A DNA stretch of 64,000 nt from Candidatus Phytoplasma pruni (GTDB taxonomy: Bacteria; Bacillota_I; Bacilli_A; Acholeplasmatales; Acholeplasmataceae): NCBI RefSeq assembly GCF_001277135.1, contig NZ_LHCF01000001.1:29856-93855 (forward strand), given 5' to 3'. The notes under the pieces were generated by a model that did not search any database, was not told where the DNA came from, and saw only the letters and a program-made list of their open reading frames with translations. This document shows, one piece after another, positions 39,330-47,641 of the stretch (position 1 is the first letter of the stretch; each line of letters begins with the position of its first letter). The translations under genes and the position numbers were made by a program.

Positions 39330-40211
39330 TTAGTTGGATTCCTTTTTTAAAAATTTTTCAATTATATTAATGGCTTGGTTTTCTAAATCATCTGATAAAG
39401 CATCTATCACAAATAAAGGTTTTATTTGGTGCTTAAACCATGTTTTTTGTCTTTTAGCGTATTTAAAAGTTTTAGAAATAATTAATCGTTTAGCTTCTTC
39501 TAAAGTGATTTGTTCTTCTAAAAACAATTTTATTTCCCGATATCCAATAATATTGAAATGAGTTTGAGGATAATCTTTGATTAAAATTTTGACTTCTTCG
39601 ATAAAACCTTTTTCTAACATCTGTTCTAACCTTAAAACGATTCTTTGTTTTAAAATCTTGCGCTTGATATCTAAATAAATCACTAAAAAATCAAAAAGAG
39701 GCGTGTTTTTGCCTTGTTTGTCAGATCTTAATTTGCTTTGGTTTAAATGTTGATAAGCACTGATAATGCGGTGAGGATTATTCTCATCTAAAACCAAATG
39801 AGGGTCTTTTTCTTTCACTGCTTGAAGTAGTTGTTTAATATCAAACTTTTCGTCTAAATAATTTTTAGGTAAAACTTTTCCTTCAAATTCATAATCAAAA
39901 AGAGCGGCTTTAATATATAAACCACTTCCTCCCACTAAAAAAGGAACATCAATTTGAGGAATAATTTTTCTGACATCTTTTTGAAAGTCATAAATATTAT
40001 AACAATCTTTAGGCGAAATAACGTTTAACAAATGATGTTTAATGTTATTTTGTTCTTCTAACGTGACTTTAGCTGAACCAATATCAAATTTTTGATAAAT
40101 TTGTACTGAATCAGCGTTAATTATTTCGCCTTGAAAATGTTGAGCTAATTTGATTGAAAGAGCGGTCTTTCCTGATGTGGTCGGACCCGCAATAACTATA
40201 ATTTTTTTCAC
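39330..40211 (-). CDS. miaA: tRNA dimethylallyltransferase MiaA
   Basis: Adds a dimethylallyl group to A37 of tRNAs reading UNN codons. P-loop IVIAGPTTSGKTALSIKLA, catalytic/recognition NADSVQIYQKFDIGSAK, the LVGGSGLYIKA motif, and the C-terminal YAKRQKTWFKHQ. 293 residues, normal for Mollicutes. Just upstream of efp. Confidence 0.95.
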   Translation of the reverse strand: MKKIIVIAGPTTSGKTALSIKLAQHFQGEIINADSVQIYQKFDIGSAKVTLEEQNNIKHHLLNVISPKDCYNIYDFQKDVRKIIPQIDVPFLVGGSGLYIKAALFDYEFEGKVLPKNYLDEKFDIKQLLQAVKEKDPHLVLDENNPHRIISAYQHLNQSKLRSDKQGKNTPLFDFLVIYLDIKRKILKQRIVLRLEQMLEKGFIEEVKILIKDYPQTHFNIIGYREIKLFLEEQITLEEAKRLIISKTFKYAKRQKTWFKHQIKPLFVIDALSDDLENQAINIIEKFLKKESN

Positions 40212-40261
40212 ATTCTTTTCCGATTTCTTTTAGATTGGAGTTTAAATAGACGATAATTTTT

Positions 40262-41032
40262 TTATTCGCTATATTTAATTTTAGTAATTTTCCTCTCTTT
40301 GCCAAAGGTCAATAAAACTCCATTTAATTGTCTTTTTCCTTCAGCGTTTTTTTGTTTCATTTTGTTTTTAGTATTTAAAAAATTATTAATAATAATGTTT
40401 TTATCTTGACCGATGACGCCATCTAAAGGACCTGTCATGCCTACATCAGATATATAAAGCGTTTTTTTGGGCAAAATACGATCATCGTTCGTTTGGACGT
40501 GAGTATGAGTTCCAACTATAGCATCGATTCTTCCGTCAAAATAATGAGCTAAAGCGATTTTCTCACTAGTAGCTTGAGCGTGAAAATCCAATAAAGAATA
40601 ATCATATAGGTCGCGATATTCGTGTAAAATTTTATCTACTTCTGTAAAAGGGGAAGATAAAGAGTCGTTATTCATAAAAACTCTTCCTAAAGCGTTCATT
40701 ATCAATATCTTTTTATTTTGATATGTAACGATTTTATAACCACTTCCCACTTTCTTGCTTTCATCATTAACCGGACGAATAACGTTAGAATGGTCAATAA
40801 AATTTTCTAAAGAATTGTGCTTCCAAGTATGATTTCCCATAGTCATTAAATTAACTCCAGAAAGAGTTAAATTTTGGTAATTTTCATAATTTAAACCTTG
40901 TCCGTCGGCTACGTTTTCAGCGTTAACAATGACCATTTCGGCATTATATTTTTTTTTTAAGAGATTGATTTTTTCCATTAAATAATCAACACCTGATTTT
41001 CCACAAATGTCTCCGACAAAAAGAATGTTCAT
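40262..41032 (-). CDS. ymdB: YmdB-family metallophosphoesterase
   Basis: Binuclear metallophosphoesterase with 2',3'-cAMP phosphodiesterase activity in Bacillus. Motifs: LFVGDICGKSGVDYL, NAENVADGQGLN, MGNHTWKHNSL, VGTHTHVQTNDDRIL and ISDVGMTGPLDGVIG. The start is placed at 41032 because AAAGGAG precedes it and the family starts at MNILFVGD; an upstream ATG at 41095 adds an atypical 21 residues. It follows rny, a pairing that is conserved in Firmicutes. Confidence 0.94.
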   Translation of the reverse strand: MNILFVGDICGKSGVDYLMEKINLLKKKYNAEMVIVNAENVADGQGLNYENYQNLTLSGVNLMTMGNHTWKHNSLENFIDHSNVIRPVNDESKKVGSGYKIVTYQNKKILIMNALGRVFMNNDSLSSPFTEVDKILHEYRDLYDYSLLDFHAQATSEKIALAHYFDGRIDAIVGTHTHVQTNDDRILPKKTLYISDVGMTGPLDGVIGQDKNIIINNFLNTKNKMKQKNAEGKRQLNGVLLTFGKERKITKIKYSE

Positions 41033-41110
41033 CGTTTGCTCCTTTGTTTTATTTTTCCTCATTTGTTGAATTAATAAAATTAACCAAATAATCATTTAAA
41101 ATAACTTTTT

Positions 41111-42688
41111 TTAACTATTAACGTCAAAAACTTCGGTCACTCTAAATTCTCTGATAACTGTTATTTTAATACTTCCATTGTAATTGATGTTTTTTTTAAT
41201 TTGGTTTTTAATTTGTTCGGCTATCAAAAAAGTTGCTAAATCATCAATATCTTCTGGTTTAACAATTACTCTTATTTCTCTACCTGATCTAATAGCGTAA
41301 GATTTCTCAACTCCTTTAATGTTATCGGCTATTTCTTCTAATTGAGTTATCCTTTGAATATAATTTTCGATTGATTCTCTACGTGCTCCAGGGCGAGAAG
41401 AACTAATTGCATCAGCAATAGCCACTAAAACAGCTATAACAGTTTTTGGTTCTTCGTCTTCATGATGAGATGCTATAGCATCTATTACTTCTTTAGGCTC
41501 TTGAAATTTAGTTGCTAAATCTACACCAATTTTAACATGACTGCCTTCTATTTCGTAATCTAGGGATTTTCCTATATCATGCAAAAGACCGGCTCTTCTG
41601 GCAATATTTTGGTTTTCGCCTATTTCGGCGGCTAATTTACCAGCTATAAAAGCTACTTCCACAGAATGTCTTAAAACATTTTGCCCATAACTAGTTCTAA
41701 AATTTAATTTACCCAACAATTGGACTAAATCATTATGAATAAAACCTATTTTAGTTTCTAAAACAGCTTCTTCACCTATTTCTTGTATAAAATTATCTAC
41801 TTCAAAATTCATTTTATTAAAAGTTTTTTCAATACTCGCTGGAGTGATTCTACCATCTACGATTAAACTTTCTAAAGTTCTTCTCGCTATTTCTCTTCTA
41901 ATAGAATCAAAAGAACTTAAAATAACTGTATTAGGAACATCATCTATAATTAGATCAACTCCTGTAATAATTTCAAAAGATTTAATGTTTCTACCGTCTT
42001 TACCTATAATACGACCTTTTAAATCATTATTTTCAAAATAAATGATATCTACGTTATGTTCCGAAGAAATATCTCGAGATAAAGTTTGCATTGTGGAAAC
42101 TAATAAATTAGTGGCTTGTTTTTTAACTTTAAATTTCAACTCTTCTTCTTTTTCTTTGATTAAAAACATCATATCTTGCGCAACTAATGTTCTTGCCTCT
42201 TCCATTAAAATTTCTTTAGCTTTAACTTGAGTTAAAGAAGCTATTTCTTCTAATTTTAATTGTTGTTGGTTAATAATTTGTTGGTTCTTGCTTTGAAGGT
42301 GTTCCATTTCTTTTTTTTGTTTATTGATGTTTTGTTCTTTAAAAAACAATAATTCCTCTTTCTCATTTAAATATTTAGTTCGAGAAGCCAACAAGTCTTC
42401 TTTATAAATTATTTTTTCCTCTAAATTAACGATTATTTTTCTTCTTTGGTTTAAATCATATTCTGTTTCTTTTTTTAATAAATAAATTTCTTTTTTAGCT
42501 TCTGATAAGAGATCTTGCGCTAATATTTGAGAATTTATTATTTTATCTTTGATTTTTTTATTGGCGTTTTGAAGCATTTTTTGAATTTTAAACCGATAAT
42601 GAAAAAAATAATAATAAACTCCCGCAGTTAATAAGATTAAGAGCAGAACAACCAAAGCAAGGAACCATAAATGTGTTCCTGGTAACAT
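41111..42688 (-). CDS. rny: Ribonuclease Y
   Basis: Membrane-tethered endoribonuclease initiating mRNA decay. N-terminal helix FLALVVLLLILLTAGVYYYF, long coiled coil (residues about 40-190), KH domain (LKGRIIGKDGRNIKSFEIIT), then HD domain with RRAGLLHDIGKSLD and SHHEDEEP. Start chosen at ATG 42688 (GGGAAGG upstream, 525 residues as in the family); an alternative TTG at 42769 adds 27 basic residues. Confidence 0.95.
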   Translation of the reverse strand: MLPGTHLWFLALVVLLLILLTAGVYYYFFHYRFKIQKMLQNANKKIKDKIINSQILAQDLLSEAKKEIYLLKKETEYDLNQRRKIIVNLEEKIIYKEDLLASRTKYLNEKEELLFFKEQNINKQKKEMEHLQSKNQQIINQQQLKLEEIASLTQVKAKEILMEEARTLVAQDMMFLIKEKEEELKFKVKKQATNLLVSTMQTLSRDISSEHNVDIIYFENNDLKGRIIGKDGRNIKSFEIITGVDLIIDDVPNTVILSSFDSIRREIARRTLESLIVDGRITPASIEKTFNKMNFEVDNFIQEIGEEAVLETKIGFIHNDLVQLLGKLNFRTSYGQNVLRHSVEVAFIAGKLAAEIGENQNIARRAGLLHDIGKSLDYEIEGSHVKIGVDLATKFQEPKEVIDAIASHHEDEEPKTVIAVLVAIADAISSSRPGARRESIENYIQRITQLEEIADNIKGVEKSYAIRSGREIRVIVKPEDIDDLATFLIAEQIKNQIKKNINYNGSIKITVIREFRVTEVFDVNS

Positions 42689-43021
42689 TTTAATTGTATG
42701 CCTTCCCTTTTTTACATATGTGTGTTTTTTTATTTTTATTCTTGAAAATGAAAATAATTTTTTTATCAAACAAAAATAACTTATCCTTATTATAAACCAT
42801 TCTTTAGAATTAAAAAAACATTTATTTATATTTTAAATAAAATTCTTTTCAAAATTAATTTATCTTTTTTAATCTTAATTCTAAATTAGGATTGTAAAAA
42901 AACATTATACCATAAAACAACATTATTGTAAAGGACGAAAGTCCTATAAATAAGGCAAAAGGGCGAAATATTTTTTGTTTTTCCGCCCAGACTTCTTTTC
43001 TATGATGCGAATATATAAAAA
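42689..43021. other. Gene-free stretch with two GC-rich hairpins
   Basis: No ORF is convincing here. GGAC-GAAA-GTCC (42933-42944) is a perfect tetraloop hairpin, and GGGCG (42961-42965) can pair with CGCCC (42984-42988). In such AT-rich sequence these stand out and could be part of a small structured RNA or a terminator. The rny promoter should lie between 42700 and 42900. Confidence 0.35.
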
Positions 43022-43053
43022 ATAAACAAATTAAAAAATTTTAATTTGTTTAT
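43022..43053 (-). terminator. 15-bp hairpin downstream of the secreted-effector candidate
   Basis: Arms ATAAACAAATTAAAA and TTTTAATTTGTTTAT are perfectly complementary around a 2-base loop. The hairpin lies 55 bases past the stop of the 43108 gene on the same strand. Confidence 0.6.
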
Positions 43054-43107
43054 GATTGTCCTAGATAAGGCGATCCAATCCAAAACTTATTTTCCATTTT
43101 TGAAAAA

Positions 43108-43605
43108 TCAATTCGTTTTTCTATATATAGTCTGAAATAATCGATTGACTTTATTGGAAGTAGGTGTTTTGCGCGAAGGAGCTTTTTTACCTTCGACTAC
43201 ATTATTTTTATCTGGTTTTGATGGATTTAATATTTTTTTTTGCATTTCATCTAAGAAATTTTGGCCTAAAGCAATTGTTTTATCTTGTATTTTATGAAAT
43301 ATTGGTGAATTTTGTAATTTATCCAATAAGTCTGCGCTAGAGCCTGTTTTACTCTTACTTTCTGGAGCGATTTGGTAATCTTTTGGAGTTGTTAAATCAG
43401 AATTTTCTGCTATCTTTTCTTCTGATTCAATGTTTAAAGGTGTTTCTGCTGAAAATATTTCTTCTGAGATGGGTTCTTCTGATTCTAATATATTTTCTTC
43501 TGCAGCGAAAGCGCTGATATAAATGACTGAAAAAACAACCATTAAAATGGCCATTATCGAAAGCGACCTAATGATTAATTTTTTAGAATTGAATTTGTTT
43601 GTCAA
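43108..43605 (-). CDS. Candidate secreted effector, 165 residues
   Basis: Unknown family. A clear signal peptide (IRSLSIMAILMVVFSVIYIS, cleavage probably after AFA) is followed by about 130 hydrophilic residues: an acidic Glu/Ser-rich part (EENILESEEPISEEIFSAE), then a basic C-terminus (KKAPSRKTPTSNKVNR). There is no further membrane segment, so the mature protein would be released by Sec. Size and layout are like phytoplasma host-directed effectors, but the signal does not match the SVM-type leader, and no known effector is recognised. A tandem repeat lies just upstream. Confidence 0.65.
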   Translation of the reverse strand: MTNKFNSKKLIIRSLSIMAILMVVFSVIYISAFAAEENILESEEPISEEIFSAETPLNIESEEKIAENSDLTTPKDYQIAPESKSKTGSSADLLDKLQNSPIFHKIQDKTIALGQNFLDEMQKKILNPSKPDKNNVVEGKKAPSRKTPTSNKVNRLFQTIYRKTN

Positions 43606-43652
43606 TTTTTTTGTTAAAACTCCTCTTTTTTGGGATAATTTATTTTTTTAAT

Positions 43653-43713
43653 GTTTTTAAAGTTTAATTTTAAGTTTTTAAGTTTAATTTTAAGTTTTTA
43701 AGTTTAATTTTTA
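43653..43713. repeat. 20-bp tandem repeat upstream of the effector candidate
   Basis: The unit AGTTTAATTTTAAGTTTTTA occurs twice in full (43661-43680, 43681-43700), with partial copies on both sides. It lies about 50-110 bases before the effector start codon, in its likely promoter. 43714-44028 otherwise shows no gene. Confidence 0.9.
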
Positions 43714-44028
43714 ATTTATGTTTAGGTTGGAAAGTTTATAAAATTATAATAATTTTTACAAATATTTAAAATTTAACTATCCGTTAATATTATATATTAA
43801 CATTTGACTTATAGAAATAAAAAAATTACTTTATTATCTTTTGTTTTATAACAATTTTTACCCTATAAACGGTTTATTGAGGATTTTATCTAAATAAGAT
43901 TGAAAAGTTGGACCGAAGGTATTTCTTTTTGTTTTAAACTTTTCTTTTTAGATTTTTAGTAAAAAAGCCTTTTATCTTATCAAAAAAACTTATAATGGAG
44001 TTATATTGGATATAAAGTGAAAAAAATT

Positions 44029-44342
44029 ATGAAGAAAAACAATTTATGAGTTAATATAAAAAAGCCTAAAAACATCAAAATAACTGCTATTATCGTAATA
44101 GTGATCATTTTTTTATATGTTTTTTCTTTTTTTAGCGTTTATAAGTGGTTTAAAAACTTTCAGAAGACAACTCCTATCCTCATTTCTGTTCCAGAAAACA
44201 CTTCCCAACCGATAAACAACAATAACATCTTCCAAGATGATAAGCAAAAAGATTCTATTTTAAAGGACAAAATCAACCTTACCCCTTATTTAGAATATTC
44301 TGATAAAGAAGGCAACACCATCAGAGAATACCGTTTTTTTGA
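44029..44342 (+). pseudogene. N-terminal fragment of a DUF2963-type membrane-anchored protein
   Basis: TATAAT at 43991 precedes ATG 44029, but a TGA follows six codons later. The same frame then continues NIKKPKNIKITAIIVIVIIF and LYVFSFFSVYKWFKNF (anchor), a hydrophilic part, and YLEYSDKEGNTIREYRFFEN, which resembles the beginning of a DUF2963 repeat. It is cut at about 44342, where IS3 transposase sequence begins. Confidence 0.5.
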
Positions 44343-44743
44343 AAATATGGAACCAAAGTGGTTGATACTTTAAACCAATTAAAACCTTTTCAAAAACCTT
44401 GTATTTTCCATTCCAACCAAGGACCTCAATATACCGAGAAAGTTTTTCAAAATTTATTAAAACAAAAAGGTTATCTCCAAAGTTTCTCTGATGCAGGTTT
44501 TTCTGCTCACAACAGTTGCATAGAGTCTTTTTGGTCTAATTTTAAAGGCGAACAACTTTATTTAAGAGATTTAGAAAACACAAACACTAAAAAATGATTA
44601 CTCAATATATTTATTATTACAACCACAAAAGAAGTATGAAATATTTAAATTATTTTTCTCCTAAAACTTTTAAAGTGAAAAAAGAGGTTTTTCTAAGTTT
44701 TTGGAGAAGACGATTTGGGAAAAGTTTTAAATCAAATACTTAG
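44343..44743 (+). mobile_element. IS3-family transposase, C-terminal fragment
   Basis: From about 44343 the frame reads KYGTKVVDTLNQLKPFQ, then CIFHSNQGPQYTEKVFQNLL and FSAHNSCIESFWSNFKGEQL. These match the C-terminal part of the DDE domain of IS3/IS150 transposases (HSDQGSQYT, then ESFFSNLK with the catalytic Glu). One extra A at 44590-44595 continues into MITQYIYYYNHKRSMKYLN to TAG 44741. The N-terminal half and the first two catalytic Asp are missing, so it is inactive. Confidence 0.75.
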
Positions 44744-45106
44744 GAATCAGTTTTATTATAAAAATAAAAAAAACTCCTCTTAAACACTGGGATGTCGAGC
44801 ATTTTCCGCCCAAAATAATAGCCAATTTTTCAATTTTAAACAATCTTTTTTTAAAAGCTTATTTATTTTTTTTTAATCATAAATTTATTTTTCGTTAATA
44901 TTTGATACCAAAAAGGCATCTTAAAAGGGTATTTTTAAACGGACGTTAAACCTCATTTTTATTATTTTAAGAATTTTATTGATTTACTCTTTTGCTTAAA
45001 TGATAAAAAATTTATAAAAATGAGATATCTATATGGTTACACAAAAGGCAAAAATATTTTCTCTAATATAATTAGAACATATTTTTAGTCAATATTTTAA
45101 AAAAGG
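44744..45106. other. Gene-free AT-rich stretch
   Basis: No ORF or clear signal apart from short A/T runs; it may include the decayed right end of the IS3 fragment. Confidence 0.5.
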
Positions 45107-45240
45107 TTGACAAATAATTTTTTTATATTATTATTGAATTAATTAATAACTAACCTTTCCAAAAAAAACTATTTTTTTGGAAAGGTTAGTTATTTTCAAT
45201 CGGTGCCATTATAGAGGAGATCGACCGTGAGGACGTTTAT
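45107..45240 (+). ncRNA. Promoter-driven hairpin leader or small RNA candidate
   Basis: TTGACA (45107-45112), a 16-base spacer and TATTAT (45129-45134) form a good promoter. The predicted transcript starts almost directly with a perfect 23-bp hairpin (arms 45145-45167 and 45172-45194, loop ACTA), followed by a GC-richer part CGGTGCCATTATAGAGGAGA and TCGACCGTGAGGACG. No ORF of note follows for 390 bases. The upstream 18 bases are identical to the element at 18690-18870. Confidence 0.4.
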
Positions 45241-45549
45241 TTTTCTTTTTTTACCATTATTGAATCTACTAATTTTTATATTTTTTTGTTAAAATAAAAT
45301 GATATTTTAAAATTGAAGTAAATGAAATTAAAAATAATATTTTAATAAATAAAAAACCACCAGAAAAAAATGCTATTCATAAGTTACCATTAAAAAGATT
45401 TAAATTAAGTTAATTATATATCAAATGATAGCGTTTGTAACCAAAAGATAACCAACAAAAGAAACCTCTTTTAAAGCCGATCAATCAAATAATTAGCTTT
45501 ATTCACAAGACGCTAAAAACGCTCTTTTTTAGCCTTAAAAATCTCTCAT

Positions 45550-45578
45550 TTGTCTTTTAAAAGCTTTTGTTGTATAAT
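45550..45578 (+). promoter_or_regulatory. Sigma-70 promoter of the repeat-containing surface protein
   Basis: TTGTCT (45550-45555), a 17-base spacer and a perfect TATAAT (45573-45578), about 50 bases before the ATG at 45630. AAGGAGA lies 12 bases before that ATG. Confidence 0.75.
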
Positions 45579-45629
45579 TATGAATGTGGCCTCTTTTAAG
45601 GCACAAAAATAAGGAGACAAAAATATTCT

Positions 45630-46666
45630 ATGGTATATAAAAAAAGTTTGAAACATAACTCAATAATAAAATACACAAGAAGATTATTTTTAATTTTATT
45701 TTTTTATTTTTAAACACAGAAAGAACACACTTATTAAATGCTGATTACAGCGACCAAAAAGACTTGAAGGATGTAATTATTAATACAAAGTTAGGTTCTA
45801 TTCAATGTGCTGACCCTAAACAACCCACAAGAAACGAAATTTTAAAAGCAGTTCACGCCAACAACCCCAATAATCCAATTGATGATATTCACATTAAAGT
45901 CGTATTTGATGCTTTATGGCCTTACAAACAAGCTTCTCTTTTTCCGTCTAATCCGGATCCTCAAAATAATCCCTACAAAGGACAAGCTGACCTAAATTAT
46001 TCCACTGGTTTTGAACCGGTAGATCTTTCTCAAGTCATCACTTCCGGCAATATAGGTAATGTAGTTTGTTCTGATCCTAAAGTGCCCACAAAAGAAGAAA
46101 TTTCAAACCGAATAACTCAAAAATACAATACCTTCATCCCAGATGAAGTAAATGTAGTTGTAGACCCTCAGAACCCCACCACTAACGCAGTAGCAAAGGC
46201 TAACGCCGATAGTGTGAGTTATAATCCCGGTTCTGAAGTGGATTTAACTTATAAAACTGTTACTAAACTACCAGAATTATCCACCATCATAACTTCCGGC
46301 GAAATAGGTAATGTAGTTTGTTCGGATCCGCAAAAACCCACAAAAGAGGAAGTTTTAAACCAAATAACACAAAAATATAATAACGTGTTTAAAGAAGATG
46401 TAGAAGTAGTTTTAGATCCTAAGAATTACACCACTAAAGCAGTTGTAAAAACTAAACCGGATAGCAATAATTATAATCCCGGATCTTCAGTTAATTTAAC
46501 TTATAAAACTGTTTATAATTCTCCACAAGAAAACATTTCTGATTCTAATTGGTTAACCGAAATATGGTTCTGGGTTTTAACTATGGTAGTTGCTGTTTCC
46601 GGAGCTTCCGCTTACGGCATAACAGCCAAAATTAAAAAGAAAAAAAATTCACATCACCATAAATAA
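45630..46666 (+). CDS. Surface protein with three tandem repeat domains, frameshifted in the leader
   Basis: ATG 45630 begins a leader (IKYTRRLFLILFFYF) that stops early; one extra T near 45707-45711 joins it to LNTERTHLLNADYSDQKDL and the long frame to 46666 (about 345 residues). Three domains of about 75-90 residues follow, each starting like VIITSGEIGNVVCSDPQKPT / KEEVLNQITQKYN and ending YNPGS-V-LTYKT. A C-terminal membrane helix (EIWFWVLTMVVAVSGASAYG) and a basic tail anchor it. The layout (LG-(N/S)I... then YxGs-v-lTYt) recalls repeat domains of Spiroplasma and Mycoplasma surface lipoproteins. It is probably an exposed antigen or adhesin. Confidence 0.65.
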
Positions 46667-46698
46667 AAAAACGACCTTTAAAACGGTTACTTTTTTTA
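46663..46698 (+). terminator. Terminator of the surface protein gene
   Basis: An A run, CGACC-TTTAAAAC-GGTTA and seven T; close to the terminator at 24913-24948 with a partly mutated stem. Confidence 0.55.
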
Positions 46699-46717
46699 AT
46701 GTCTTTAAAATTCGTTT

Positions 46718-47584
46718 TTAATTTTTTGTAACATAAGTTTTTTTTAATTCATGTTTTTGTAAAAAAGCAATTAATAAAGCGTTTTTAGAAGTAGTTAATT
46801 CTGTTTCTTTTAAATCAAAAGTTAAAGGCACTAAAGTGTTGACTGTAATTAAAAAACGATTCAAAAAAACTTTTTCTTGAAAGTTTTTTAAATTATCTTT
46901 TAGTTTAGGTGCTAGTTGTTCTAAATTAAGATAAATATTTTCTAAATTACCAAATTGGTTTAATAATTTAATAGCCATTTTAGGACCTACAGAAGGCACT
47001 CCTTTAATGTTATCTGAAGAATCTCCCACTAAACTTTTAAAATCCACTATTTGAGCGGGTTTTAACTGATATTCTTCCCATAATTTCGGGATATCATAAG
47101 AAACTACTTTTTTCAAACCTTGTTTAATTAAAATCACAGTTATATTTTCATCAATTAATTGTAAAAAATCTTTATCGCTAGAATAAATAGTGGTAGCAAT
47201 GTTTTTATCGCTCGCTTGTTTGGCTAAAGTAGCGATAATATCGTCAGCTTCATAAGTTGGTTGAGCATGATGTTTAACACCTGAAAGAGTTAAATATTCT
47301 TTAATTAAATCTATTTGGTCAATTAAATCTTGGGGAGTGATCGGACGACCTTTTTTATAATCTCCATAAATTCCATGTCTTTGCGTTTTGTCAGGAGAAT
47401 CAAAAGCCACACAAATATGATGATGAGTTTTTTCTAAAATTTTTTCAAACATATTAATAAAAACCATCAAAGCGTTTACATTTTTTCCTTGAGAGTTTAA
47501 AGTAGGTGTTTGTTGACTATAAGCGGTAGCGTAATAAGCTCTAAACATTAAAGAATTTCCGTCTACCAAAATTAAATGTTGCAT
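46718..47584 (-). CDS. Stand-alone 5'-3' exonuclease (PolA N-terminal type)
   Basis: A 288-residue flap/5' nuclease like the N-terminal domain of DNA polymerase I; it would remove RNA primers. Motifs: LVDGNSLMFRAYYA, YEADDIIATLA, TIYSSDKDFLQLI, and the helix-three-turn-helix KSLVGDSSDNIKGVPSVGPK. There is no polymerase domain after it, a common state in Mollicutes. It is the downstream neighbour of ffh. Confidence 0.92.
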   Translation of the reverse strand: MQHLILVDGNSLMFRAYYATAYSQQTPTLNSQGKNVNALMVFINMFEKILEKTHHHICVAFDSPDKTQRHGIYGDYKKGRPITPQDLIDQIDLIKEYLTLSGVKHHAQPTYEADDIIATLAKQASDKNIATTIYSSDKDFLQLIDENITVILIKQGLKKVVSYDIPKLWEEYQLKPAQIVDFKSLVGDSSDNIKGVPSVGPKMAIKLLNQFGNLENIYLNLEQLAPKLKDNLKNFQEKVFLNRFLITVNTLVPLTFDLKETELTTSKNALLIAFLQKHELKKTYVTKN

Positions 47585-47641
47585 TGCTTCTATAATTCTC
47601 CGTTGTTATCTTAGCTTCTTTAAAAAAGTAAAAAATTTTTT

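Noticed and set aside
43653..43713. CRISPR-like array
   Set aside because: Repeats are directly adjacent without spacers, AT-only, and no cas genes are in the window; a simple tandem repeat.
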